From an uncultured Collinsella sp. (GTDB taxonomy: Bacteria > Actinomycetota > Coriobacteriia > Coriobacteriales > Coriobacteriaceae): DNA of 34,244 bases. The notes beneath the pieces are model-generated. The model was given only the letters and a program-made list of their open reading frames with translations, searched no databases and was not told the DNA's origin. Shown here piece by piece: positions 23,629-30,767 of the stretch (position 1 is the stretch's first letter; each line of letters begins with the position of its first letter). The position numbers and the translations under genes are program-made. The stretch spans positions 1-34,244 of the forward strand of contig CATYJU010000020.1 in the NCBI GenBank assembly GCA_958407995.1, read 5' to 3'.

Positions 23629-23766
23629 GACATATCGTCCCCTTCTCCGGATGGGGACAGCGCAAGCGTTCTTGTGGCGGCACCGTAGGACTTTGAAGGT
23701 GGCCGTTGTAAGGGCGCTTTTTGTTTAGGCGCCCTCACTCGGGCGCGCACAATGAAGGGAGAGCGT
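23629..23766 (+). promoter_or_regulatory. Long structured leader of unknown type
   Basis: Hairpins visible: GTCCCC (23638-23643) with GGGGAC (23653-23658), and GGGCGC (about 23712-23717) with GCGCCC (about 23729-23734) enclosing TTTTTGTTTAG; the latter can compete with GCCC-TCACTC-GGGC downstream. A 25-codon frame runs 23651-23728 and ends inside the second loop, but it has no ribosome binding site. I could not match a known riboswitch or a T-box (the GGCGGCACCG stretch is not a proper T-box bulge). Confidence 0.35.
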
Positions 23767-24486
23767 ATGAAGAGCTTTATTGCCGAGGATTCATTCTGGG
23801 AGCTGTTTCCGCAGGCAGCGGTCGGTGTTGTGGTCGTGGAGGGCATGAAGCCCACGGCTCAGATTCCTCAAGAGGACGTGGATGCGATTGCGGCGTTGCT
23901 CGACCGCGCCAATATCGATGCGGAGCGTCATCTGACCAGCGACACTATCAGCGAGAACGCACCGGTCAAGGCATGGCGCGAGGCCTATCGTCTGTTCAAG
24001 ACCAAGAAAGGCGCGCGCTGCTCGATCGAGAACTTGCTCAAACGCGTGCTCAAAGGCAAGCCGGTGGGCCACATTACGCCCGCGGTGGATATTTACAACA
24101 CGGTGTCGCTGACCTATGCGCTGCCCGTGGGAGGCGAGGATCTGCATGCGATCGAGGGGGACCTTCGCCTGAAGGTGACCGACGGTGGCGATGCGTTCTT
24201 GCCGCTTGGCGAGGAGGCGGACGATCCGACGCTGCCCGGCGAGCTCGCCTACATCGACGATGCGGGCGCTGTGTGCCGCTGCTGGAACTGGCGCGACGGC
24301 GTTCGAACGGCGCTGTCCGATGATTCGGCCGATGCGTTCCTGGCGATTGAGTGCGTGGAGCCCGAGCGGATGGGGGATTGCCAGGCTGCGATCGATCGCT
24401 TAGCCGAGCTGCTTGAGCGCTATCTGGGAGCGACGGTTGTCATTAAGACGCTTGTGACCCGCGACAATCCTTGCGTGGAGCTGTAG
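23767..24486 (+). CDS. B3/B4 (tRNA-binding-like) domain protein
   Basis: A 239-aa protein made essentially of the B3/4 domain found in the beta subunit of phenylalanyl-tRNA synthetase. Seen: KAWREAYRLF, the SIENLLKRVLKGKPVGHITPAVDIYNTVSLTYALPVGGEDL block (Asn-x-Val-Ser and GGeDL are the family core), and a late DAFLAIECVEP strand. Free-standing members may edit mischarged tRNA or bind amino acids; the role is unproven. ATG at 23767 has AAGGGAGA before it; ATG at 23752 has none. It is preceded by an unusually long leader, hinting at RNA-level control. Confidence 0.88.
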   Translation: MKSFIAEDSFWELFPQAAVGVVVVEGMKPTAQIPQEDVDAIAALLDRANIDAERHLTSDTISENAPVKAWREAYRLFKTKKGARCSIENLLKRVLKGKPVGHITPAVDIYNTVSLTYALPVGGEDLHAIEGDLRLKVTDGGDAFLPLGEEADDPTLPGELAYIDDAGAVCRCWNWRDGVRTALSDDSADAFLAIECVEPERMGDCQAAIDRLAELLERYLGATVVIKTLVTRDNPCVEL

Positions 24487-24512
24487 CGGCGCCTAGAACC
24501 TATTGATGCCCC

Positions 24513-24551
24513 AAACCACCACAAAGGTGCCTGTCCCCTTTGTGGTGGTTT
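24513..24551. repeat. CCACCACAAAGG hairpin repeat, copy 3
   Basis: Perfect AAACCACCACAAAGG/CCTTTGTGGTGGTTT arms around a short centre with CCTGTCCCC. It lies 27 bp past the stop of the B3/B4 gene and runs into TTTTT, so it is also a plausible terminator. Confidence 0.9.
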
Positions 24552-24592
24552 TTATGTTGATGGGTTAACAAATGGGGTATTTGGGTACGGGT

Positions 24593-24607
24593 GTCGCCTT
24601 ATGCGAC
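24593..24607. promoter_or_regulatory. GTCGC-N5-GCGAC palindrome before the MarR gene
   Basis: A perfect 5-5-5 inverted repeat immediately followed by TAAGAT, a possible -10 box (24608-24613). MarR proteins often repress their own genes through such sites. Confidence 0.35.
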
Positions 24608-24656
24608 TAAGATGTTTACCCGTTAGCATTATGCAAGCGAAAGGCGGTCGTCTCCC

Positions 24657-25106
24657 ATGCAGCAGAGCGACGAGACACGTTTCGAGGACTTTGTCGGACT
24701 GATCAGCGGACTCTACAAGGAGATCCAGCGCATTAAGACGTCTGAGGGCGCAAGGCTGGGTCTCAAGGGCTCCGACGTTATGTGCCTGTACTATCTTGAG
24801 CGCAGCAAGGACGGCCTGACTGGCGCCGACCTGGCTCGCATGGCAGGCGTGACCCGCGCCGCCGTCTCGCGTACGCTGGCGCATCTGGAGGAGGGTGGCT
24901 ACGTCGAGGTCGATGATTCGGGCGATGCCGCCGTTAAGTATCGTGCTCCGGTGCGCCTGACCGCTCTGGGCGGCGAGAGCATGAGCGAGGCGGACCGCAT
25001 CATTCGCGAGGTGCTCGATACCACCGGTAAGGCTATGGGTGTGGAGCAGCGCGAGCAGATGTATGCGTCGCTGCGCACGATTCTCAACACCCTGCGCGAG
25101 ATCTAA
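24657..25106 (+). CDS. MarR-family transcriptional regulator
   Basis: A 149-aa winged-helix dimer-type regulator. LGLKGSDVMCLYYLERSKDGLTGADLARMAGVTRAAVSRTLAHLEEGGYVE spans helices 2-4, with the recognition helix in TRAAVSRTLAHLE, followed by the basic wing region (KYRAPVRLTALG). Helical dimer segments lie at both ends. Ligand and targets are unknown. AAAGGCGG lies 10 bases before the ATG. It could control the DegV gene 118 bp downstream or itself; no efflux gene is adjacent. Confidence 0.9.
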   Translation: MQQSDETRFEDFVGLISGLYKEIQRIKTSEGARLGLKGSDVMCLYYLERSKDGLTGADLARMAGVTRAAVSRTLAHLEEGGYVEVDDSGDAAVKYRAPVRLTALGGESMSEADRIIREVLDTTGKAMGVEQREQMYASLRTILNTLREI

Positions 25107-25224
25107 GGCCGCCAAGGCATTTGCTTCCAATTAACAACTGCATAGTCCCGTTTGAGTGCGTATGCCGTGCCGGGGCTTGCTGTCAAAATTCCCCGCGCAA
25201 GGTACGCGCAAGAAAGGATTCGTT

Positions 25225-26079
25225 ATGTCCGTCCGCATTATTACCGATTCCGCAAGCGATATGTCGCCGGCGGAGCATCCCGCTCTGCGTGTTCTGCCGC
25301 TGTCGGTCACCTTTGGCACCGACGTGTATATGGATGGCGTCGACATCGATCACCAGCGCTTTTACGAGATGCTCGTGGAGCGCGACGAGCTGCCCAAGAC
25401 CGGTCAGGTCAACCCGTACGCCTTTTCGCAGGCTATCGCCGAGGTTCGCGAGGCCGGCGACGAGGCCGTGATTATTACCGTGGGCGCCAAGCTTTCGGGC
25501 ACCAATCAGAGTGCCCGTACGGCACTTGCCGAGGCGCCGGGCGGCGACGTGTTCGTGGTAGACAGCAACAACGTTACCCTGGGCGAGCGCGTCCTGGTCG
25601 AGTATGCGCTGCGCTTGGTGGACGAGGGCCGCAGTGCATCTCAGATCGCGGCGGCGGTCGAGGCCGTGCGCGACCGCGTGGTGGTTATCGGCCTGCTTGA
25701 GACGCTGGAGTACCTGGTGCGCGGAGGCCGCCTGTCTGCTGCGGCCGGCGCCGTGGGTACGCTACTCAACGTGAAGCCGGTCGTGGCCGCCGAGGATGGT
25801 CTCATCGTGCAGTTGGGCAAGGCTCGCGGTTCCAAAAACGGTCGAAACCTGTTGAACCAGAAGGTCGAGCAGGCGGGCGGCGTCGACTTCTCCATGCCGC
25901 TGGCGCTGGGCTATACGGGCCTTTCGGACGCCGTGCTCAAGAAGTATATCGAGGACAGCGCGGCACTGTGGGCTGGCCACAGCGAGGGCGAGCTGCCCGT
26001 CCACACCATCGGCGCCACCATCGGTACCCACGTAGGTCCCGGCGCCGTAGCAGTAGCCTTCTTCCAGCCCGCCAACTAA
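25225..26079 (+). CDS. DegV family fatty-acid-binding protein
   Basis: A 284-aa protein starting VRIITDSASDM, the DegV signature, followed by LPLSVTFGTDVYMDG, LPKTGQVNPYAF (the TSqPs-like motif, here TGQVN), AVIITVGAKLSGTNQSA and LEYLVRGGRLSAAAGAVGTLLNVKPV. Family members (FakB) bind a fatty acid and present it to the FakA kinase for phosphorylation. The common TSQPS serine is replaced by TGQVN, which could alter ligand contacts. No fakA is in the window. ATG at 25225 has AAGAAAGGA upstream; the in-frame ATG at 25156 lacks a site. Confidence 0.93.
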   Translation: MSVRIITDSASDMSPAEHPALRVLPLSVTFGTDVYMDGVDIDHQRFYEMLVERDELPKTGQVNPYAFSQAIAEVREAGDEAVIITVGAKLSGTNQSARTALAEAPGGDVFVVDSNNVTLGERVLVEYALRLVDEGRSASQIAAAVEAVRDRVVVIGLLETLEYLVRGGRLSAAAGAVGTLLNVKPVVAAEDGLIVQLGKARGSKNGRNLLNQKVEQAGGVDFSMPLALGYTGLSDAVLKKYIEDSAALWAGHSEGELPVHTIGATIGTHVGPGAVAVAFFQPAN

Positions 26080-26091
26080 CCTACCTGCCAT

Positions 26092-26130
26092 AAACCACCA
26101 CAAAGGGGACAGACACCTTTGTGGTGGTTT
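26092..26130. repeat. CCACCACAAAGG hairpin repeat, copy 4
   Basis: Perfect AAACCACCACAAAGG/CCTTTGTGGTGGTTT arms, centre GGACAGACA (one base changed from GGACAGGCA in copy 2). It is 12 bp past the DegV stop and 29 bp before the MGMT-like start. Confidence 0.9.
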
Positions 26131-26159
26131 ATGCTTTTCCGGGTGGAAGGGAGTGAGCA

Positions 26160-26480
26160 ATGGCGTCTGAGGGCTTTTTTGAGCGGGTGTACGAGGTGGT
26201 CGAGCAGATTCCCGAGGGGATGGTCGCCACGTACGGCCAGGTGGCGCTGCTTGCCGGTCGTCCACGAAGTGCGCGGTACGTGGGGTATGCCCTGCATAGT
26301 AATCCGCGCCCCGGCGAGATTCCCTGTCACCGCGTGGTGTTTGCCGACGGGCACATATGCGAGGGCTTCGCTTTTGGCGGTCCCGATGCTCAACGTGAGC
26401 TTTTGCTAGGGGAAGGTGTGGCGTTTAAGGACGACATGCACGTCGACTTGGCCGCCTGTCGCTGGCCTGCCGGGCTCTAG
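26160..26480 (+). CDS. Small MGMT-family protein (alkyltransferase C-terminal domain)
   Basis: A 106-aa protein equal to the DNA-binding, active-site domain of O6-alkylguanine-DNA alkyltransferase. PEGMVATYGQVALLAG is the helix-turn-helix, SARYVGYALHSNP includes the Arg finger, and IPCHRVV holds the acceptor Cys (Cys56). Short MGMT-like proteins of this size (Atl/YbaZ) usually have Trp or another residue in place of that Cys; here the Cys is kept, so it may still be a true transferase. No N-terminal RNase-H-like domain is present. GGGAGTG precedes the ATG. It is flanked on both sides by copies of the same hairpin repeat. Confidence 0.88.
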   Translation: MASEGFFERVYEVVEQIPEGMVATYGQVALLAGRPRSARYVGYALHSNPRPGEIPCHRVVFADGHICEGFAFGGPDAQRELLLGEGVAFKDDMHVDLAACRWPAGL

Positions 26481-26497
26481 CGGTTCTGCCGTGGCGA

Positions 26498-26536
26498 AAA
26501 CCACCACAAAGGCGCCTGTCCCCTTTGTGGTGGTTT
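26498..26536. repeat. CCACCACAAAGG hairpin repeat, copy 5
   Basis: Perfect AAACCACCACAAAGG/CCTTTGTGGTGGTTT arms around a centre with CCTGTCCCC. It lies 17 bp past the MGMT-like stop and runs into TTTTA; a likely terminator as well. Confidence 0.9.
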
Positions 26537-26873
26537 TACGCTGTAGGTTTACCAGAGCTAACTTATGGAGAAGGTGTGGTGGCGTACTTTGCCATCAGAA
26601 AGTAAACCACGGTGAACTATATTGGTTTCAGCAACGGAGCAGGCAATAGGCGATGAAAAAGCCTGCCCTGTTGAGTTTGATTCGCATTCCTCCCCTCTGT
26701 GCGATTCAACGGTGTACTTCGGGAACAGGCCCGCTGGCAACTAGCTGCCGGCGGGCCTGTTCCTGTTTGTCGAGGGGGTGCGATGGACGGAGCCGAAGCG
26801 GTCCGGCTCCAAAAAAGGCAGACGCCGTAGCGCCCGCCCTAAAGCAATCGAAAGCTCAAGCCAGCAGATCGGT
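26537..26873. other. Gene-free gap with strong hairpins, candidate small RNA
   Basis: No coding frame is supported. Hairpins from left to right: GCAGGC (about 26639-26644) with GCCTGC (about 26662-26667); TTGATTCGCA (about 26677) with TGCGATTCAA, one mismatch; a perfect 13-bp stem GGAACAGGCCCGC (26722-26734) with GCGGGCCTGTTCC (26751-26763), extended by GGCA/TGCC in its loop and followed by TGTTTGT; and GGAGCCG/CGGCTCC (about 26795-26816) before AAAAAA. The third could end a plus-strand transcript, making about 26600-26770 a candidate small RNA, or be the trpS terminator read from the other side. I match it to no known RNA. Confidence 0.4.
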
Positions 26874-27923
26874 CTAGTACACCATGCCCATGGCGTCCTG
26901 AACCTCGGCCAGGGTCTGCTCGGCGATCTCGTTGGCGCGACGGTTGCCCTCGTGCAGCACGTCCTTCACGTAATCCAGATCGTTCTCGTAGCGCTGGCGA
27001 CGCTCGCGGATAGGTGCGAAGTACTCGTTGACGGCCTCGGTCGCGTACTTCTTGAGCTGGCCGGAGCCGCCCATGCCAATCTCCTCGGCAATTTCGACCT
27101 CGGAGCGACCGGTGCAGATGGCGGCCGTCGAAAGCAAACCGGACACGCCGGGGCGGTTCTCGGGATCGAACGTGATCATGCGCTCGGAGTCGGTCTGGCT
27201 CTTTTTGATGCGCTTGGCCGTTTCCTCGGCGGTCATCGAGATGTTGATGGCGTTGCCGTAGCTCTTGCTCATCTTGCGGCCGTCCAGGCCGGGCAGCAGC
27301 GGGGTCTCGGACAGCAGCGCGTCGACCTCGGGGAACACCTTGCCGTAGCGGTTGTTAAAGCGGCGGGCGATGGTGCGGGTGAGCTCGATGTGCGGCAGCT
27401 GGTCACGACCGACGGGCACCACGTTGCCCTTGCAGAACAGGATGTCGCAGGCCTGATGCACCGGGTAGGTGAGCAGAAGGCCGGTAAGCTCATGGCCCGA
27501 GGCCTCCATCTCGGCCTTGACGGTGGGGTTGCGCGCCAGCTCGGCCTCGGACACCAGCGACAGGAACGGCAGCATGAGCTGGTTGGCGGCGGGCACGGCG
27601 GAGTGCGCGTAGATCATGGTCTTGTCGGGATCGATACCGCAGGCAAGGTAGTCCATGACCATGTTGTACACGTTGTCCTGGATGTGCTCGGTCGTGTCGC
27701 GGTCAGTGATGACCTGGTAGTCGGCGATGAGCACGTTGGTCTTGGCGCCCATGTTCTGCAGCTCAACACGGCCCTTGAGGGTGCCGAAGTAGTGGCCCAG
27801 GTGCAGACGGCCGGTGGGGCGGTCGCCGGTGAGCATGGTGAACTTCTCGGGCGTCTTGGTCAGGCCCTCGCGAATGGCGTTGCTCTTTTGCAGCGCGACT
27901 TCGTAGCTGTTCTCGTTTGGCAT
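26874..27923 (-). CDS. trpS: Tryptophanyl-tRNA synthetase
   Basis: A 349-aa class I synthetase that charges tRNA-Trp. TGDRPTGRLHLGHYFG holds the HIGH motif as HLGH (41-44); KMSKS is at 217-221, followed by YGNAINI. VGRDQLPHIELTR binds the adenylate and tRNA. ATG at 27923 has AGGAGC upstream; an upstream in-frame start (28028) has no ribosome site and gives an unlike-family N-terminus. No T-box or trp leader was found before it. It follows the WecA-type gene on the same strand with a 170-bp gap. Confidence 0.98.
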   Translation of the reverse strand: MPNENSYEVALQKSNAIREGLTKTPEKFTMLTGDRPTGRLHLGHYFGTLKGRVELQNMGAKTNVLIADYQVITDRDTTEHIQDNVYNMVMDYLACGIDPDKTMIYAHSAVPAANQLMLPFLSLVSEAELARNPTVKAEMEASGHELTGLLLTYPVHQACDILFCKGNVVPVGRDQLPHIELTRTIARRFNNRYGKVFPEVDALLSETPLLPGLDGRKMSKSYGNAINISMTAEETAKRIKKSQTDSERMITFDPENRPGVSGLLSTAAICTGRSEVEIAEEIGMGGSGQLKKYATEAVNEYFAPIRERRQRYENDLDYVKDVLHEGNRRANEIAEQTLAEVQDAMGMVY

Positions 27924-28093
27924 GATTGCTCCTAACGTTCGTTCGCAGGTTTTGATGATAACGCGTTTATTGGAGGGGCGGTGCGTAAGTAGGCGAGGGG
28001 CGGGAGAGGGACGCGCGTGCTGCGGCATGTGCGATGGGTGCGGCGCGGCCGCGCTTGGCTAACGGTGCCTTGGCACATCCTCGGCAGCTTGTC

Positions 28094-29293
28094 CTAGAGC
28101 TTGTGGTGGCGCTCTTCTTTGCGCTCCTCGGCTGCCTGCTCCTCCTGCTTAAAGGCGGGGTCGTCGGGGGTGACCAGTTCGTCCTCGTGCGTGCGCTTGT
28201 TGTAATGGTGGCGTAGTACGGGTTCAAACAGGTGCAGGTGCTTGGCGAAGGCCGCCGAGCCAATGGCGAGCACGGTAAAGATGAGCACACGCATGGGCAC
28301 TTCGACCTGGTTAATCGCGGCGGCGCCGGCCGAAAGCATGATGCACCAGGCATAGATGAGCAGCACGGCCTGTTTTTGGTTGTAGCCTTCTTGGATCAGG
28401 CGGTGGTGGATGTGGCCCTTGTCGGCCTGCCCGATACTAATGTGGGCGCGCTTGCGGCGCACAATGGCGCTAAACGTGTCGATGATGGGCACGCCGGCAA
28501 CGATGAGCGGAATGATAAGCGAGGTGAGTGCGGCGGTGCGGCTCACGTTGAGCAGCGAGATGGAGCCCAGCGCAAAGCCCAGAAGCAGCGACCCCGAGTC
28601 GCCCAAGAAGATGCTTGCGGGGTTGAAGTTGTAGCGCAAAAAGGCCAGACAGGCGCCAAAGAGCGCAATGGAGAGCGCGGCGGCGTCGATGCGGCCCGAG
28701 AGAACGGCCATCGAAAACATGGTGAACGACGCGATGCCGCAGATGCCCGTGGCCAAGCCGTCGAGGCCGTCGATGAGGTTAATGATGTTAGTGAATGCCA
28801 CCAGATAGATCACGGTGATGGGGTAGGCGAGCCATCCGAGCATGATCTCGCCGGGAGCAAACGGGTTGACGATGACGCCGATCCGCAGGCCGCCCATGCA
28901 GGCGATAAGCGCGGCGAGGACCTGTCCGGCCAGTTTTTGCTTGGGCGTGAGCTGGAAGACGTCGTCGATCGCGCCGGTCGCAAAGATGACGGTAAAGGAG
29001 AGCGCCAGCATGGGATAGCTAATGTGAAGGCGCGGGTGCGGCACCAGGACGGGTGGCCAGCCTAGGTGCCAGGTGCCTAGGATTTGCACAATGCAGGCAA
29101 CGACCAGGCCCAAAAACACCGCCGTTCCGCCCAAACGCGGGATGGGCTTGGTGTTGATGCGGCGCTTAGAAGGATAGTCGACGGCATCGAGCTTAATTGC
29201 CAAGCGCTTGACCAGGGGCACCGCGAGGAAGGTCGTGATAAAGGCCGCCGCTGCCACGCATAGGTACGGTATGTAGCTCGGGGATGAAGCCAT
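28094..29293 (-). CDS. Undecaprenyl-phosphate glycosyl-1-phosphate transferase (WecA/TagO/MraY family)
   Basis: A 399-aa membrane enzyme with about 11 segments that transfers a sugar-1-phosphate (probably GlcNAc-1-P) from UDP-sugar to undecaprenyl phosphate, starting a wall-linked glycan. VDYPSKRRINTKPIPRLGG is the first cytoplasmic motif; INLIDGLDGLATG the Asp-rich site; FLGDSGSLLLGF and KGHIHHRLIQEGYNQKQAVLL (HIHHRL) the substrate motifs of WecA/TagO rather than MraY. The C-terminus has a charged cytoplasmic tail (EDELVTPDDPAFKQEEQAAEERKEERHHKL in part). The start is uncertain: ATG at 29293 is preferred, a TTG at 29311 is possible, and neither has a clear ribosome site. Confidence 0.93.
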   Translation of the reverse strand: MASSPSYIPYLCVAAAAFITTFLAVPLVKRLAIKLDAVDYPSKRRINTKPIPRLGGTAVFLGLVVACIVQILGTWHLGWPPVLVPHPRLHISYPMLALSFTVIFATGAIDDVFQLTPKQKLAGQVLAALIACMGGLRIGVIVNPFAPGEIMLGWLAYPITVIYLVAFTNIINLIDGLDGLATGICGIASFTMFSMAVLSGRIDAAALSIALFGACLAFLRYNFNPASIFLGDSGSLLLGFALGSISLLNVSRTAALTSLIIPLIVAGVPIIDTFSAIVRRKRAHISIGQADKGHIHHRLIQEGYNQKQAVLLIYAWCIMLSAGAAAINQVEVPMRVLIFTVLAIGSAAFAKHLHLFEPVLRHHYNKRTHEDELVTPDDPAFKQEEQAAEERKEERHHKL

Positions 29294-29494
29294 GAATCTA
29301 AAAACCGCCAAGCGTCGAAGGAAAAGGTCAGAAGAACGCCATGCGCAAAGGGCATAGCCGAACCATAATACTCGACCAAGGGGGGTGCATGGAATTGCAC
29401 GCAGCGATAATCACGCGCTTACCAGATATTGGGATGTTGTCGATGGCTTGTCGGGATGCCGGCGGGGATCCATATGGACTGTAATGGTGATTTT
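29294..29494. other. Leader/promoter region of the WecA-type gene
   Basis: No gene. On the minus strand a TATTAT box lies near 29370 with TTCCAT about 18 bp upstream, a possible promoter giving a leader of about 65 nt without a Shine-Dalgarno. It is the first part of a 525-bp stretch without protein-coding genes (29294-29818); the second part holds the candidate ncRNA described separately. Confidence 0.35.
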
Positions 29495-29670
29495 CGGCAA
29501 AAGAAAACCACCCCCCACGTTACGAAAATGAACCCACCTAAAACAGGTGGGTGCCCTCATCGACTGTTCCAGCGTCCTTAACAACGAAGGATACCTGTAC
29601 TAGGTACGACTGTGTGGGCTCCCTAAATAAACGCGACGGTTCACCCAGTTGCTCCGCGGGGGGCGGAATA
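29495..29670 (-). ncRNA. Candidate structured RNA with 6S-like layout
   Basis: On the minus strand, CCGCCCCCCGCG (29666-29655) pairs along all 12 bases, two as G-U, with CGTGGGGGGTGG (29519-29508), closing a ~160-nt domain. Directly after it comes TTTTCTTTTG, so the closing stem doubles as a terminator. Near the 3' side is a perfect hairpin CCCACCT-GTTTT-AGGTGGG (29551-29533), followed by TTCATTTTCGTAA before the closing stem. A TCCTT/AAGGA hairpin sits near the apex. Length, long closing stem, bubble with a 3'-side hairpin and apical stem are the layout of 6S RNA. No coding frame. Identity as 6S is inference; a different RNA is possible. Confidence 0.45.
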
Positions 29671-29818
29671 CCTACATCATAAAGCGGCACTTTATTGATT
29701 CCAGTCTTGACATTACAAAAATCGTGTCGGACGATTACGGCGCCTTGGGCTCGAGCCGTCTGTGGGGTTGATTCCTTTACGTTTGAGCTGCTGAATCGTT
29801 GTTTTGGAGCATGGTTTT

Positions 29819-30757
29819 ATGCCGACGTCGTTGACCGAACTTTTTTCGCCCGCCTGCCATTTGTGTCCGCGCCGTTGCGGTGCGGCGCGCGATGAGGGCG
29901 CGCACGGCGTCTGCGGTGCTAACGACACGCTCAAGGTGGCCCGCGCCGCGCTTCATATGTGGGAGGAGCCGCCTATCTCGGGCGAGGCCGGTTCGGGCAC
30001 GATCTTCTTTAGCGGCTGCTCGCTCAAATGTATCTACTGCCAGAACCACGAGATCTCGACCGGCAATTTTGGCCTTGAGATTTCGCCTGAGCGCCTGGTC
30101 GAGATTATGCTGGAACTGCAGGACCAGGGTGCCAACAACATCAATTTGGTGACGGCGACGCACTATGCGCACCTGTTGCCTGCCGCGATTGCCGCGGCAC
30201 GGGCGCGCGGACTGGTTATCCCAATCGTCTACAACACGAGTGGTTACGAGCGCGCGAGTGCCGTGGCGGCGCTGGGCGACCTGGTCGATGTGTGGCTCAC
30301 CGACTTTAAATATGCCGATGCCGGGCTTGCGCAGTCGCTCTCCCATATAAAGGATTACCCGCGTGTGGCCGTGTCGGGTCTGGCCCAGATGGCGCGCGAG
30401 ATCGAGCGCCGCGGGGGAGAGTTGGTGGACGAGGACGGGCTTATGAAGCGTGGCATGATCGTGCGTCACCTGGTGCTTCCGGGGCATGCAGACGATTCGT
30501 GTCGCGTGCTGGACCTGGTGTGGCAGACGGTGGGCGACGTGCCGATCTCGGTTATGAACCAGTACACGCCCAATGCGCTCATGCGCGAGCAGGGCGGCGA
30601 CCTGGCACGCGCCGTGACGCGTGAGGAGTACGAGCAGGTGCTCGACCATGCCGACGACCTGGGTTTTACGACGATGTTCTGGCAAGAGGGCGGCGCGGTA
30701 GACGAGAGCTTCACCCCGGCCTTCGACACCACCGGCGTCCTCACCAGCGCAAAGTAG
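29819..30757 (+). CDS. Radical SAM protein, PflA/PflX-like
   Basis: A 312-aa radical SAM enzyme. The 4Fe-4S/SAM motif is CSLKCIYC (Cys67, Cys71, Cys74), with FFSGC just before it. An N-terminal Cys cluster CHLCPRRCG...GVCG (Cys13, 16, 20, 32) probably binds a further iron-sulfur centre, as in the PflX/YjjW-like group. VTATHYAHLLPAAIAAA and YNTSGYE are family SAM-binding segments. Such proteins are predicted glycyl-radical-enzyme activases, but no glycyl radical enzyme is nearby. ATG at 29819 has GGAG nine bases upstream; a TTG at 29804 is a less likely start. A weak promoter with TTGACA (29707-29712) lies upstream. Confidence 0.92.
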   Translation: MPTSLTELFSPACHLCPRRCGAARDEGAHGVCGANDTLKVARAALHMWEEPPISGEAGSGTIFFSGCSLKCIYCQNHEISTGNFGLEISPERLVEIMLELQDQGANNINLVTATHYAHLLPAAIAAARARGLVIPIVYNTSGYERASAVAALGDLVDVWLTDFKYADAGLAQSLSHIKDYPRVAVSGLAQMAREIERRGGELVDEDGLMKRGMIVRHLVLPGHADDSCRVLDLVWQTVGDVPISVMNQYTPNALMREQGGDLARAVTREEYEQVLDHADDLGFTTMFWQEGGAVDESFTPAFDTTGVLTSAK

Positions 30758-30767
30758 AGCGCACGCT

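Noticed and set aside
23651..23728. 25-codon leader peptide before the B3/B4 gene
   Set aside because: No ribosome binding site and no run of regulatory codons; kept only as a remark on the leader.
23629..23766. T-box riboswitch before the B3/B4 gene
   Set aside because: GGCGGCACCG slightly resembles the T-box sequence, but there is no stem I, no specifier loop and the leader is too short.
23559..26536. CRISPR array made of the CCACCACAAAGG repeats
   Set aside because: Copies are separated by whole genes, differ in orientation and spacing, and no cas gene is present.
26795..26822. Hairpin followed by AAAAAA as trpS terminator
   Set aside because: For the minus-strand trpS gene the A-run would have to lie on the other side of the stem (to give U residues after it), so it does not fit.
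29495..29670. tmRNA, RNase P RNA or SRP RNA as identity of the structured RNA
   Set aside because: No tag frame or tRNA-like end, no conserved RNase P core, and no GGAAGGAAGCAG-type SRP loop were seen.
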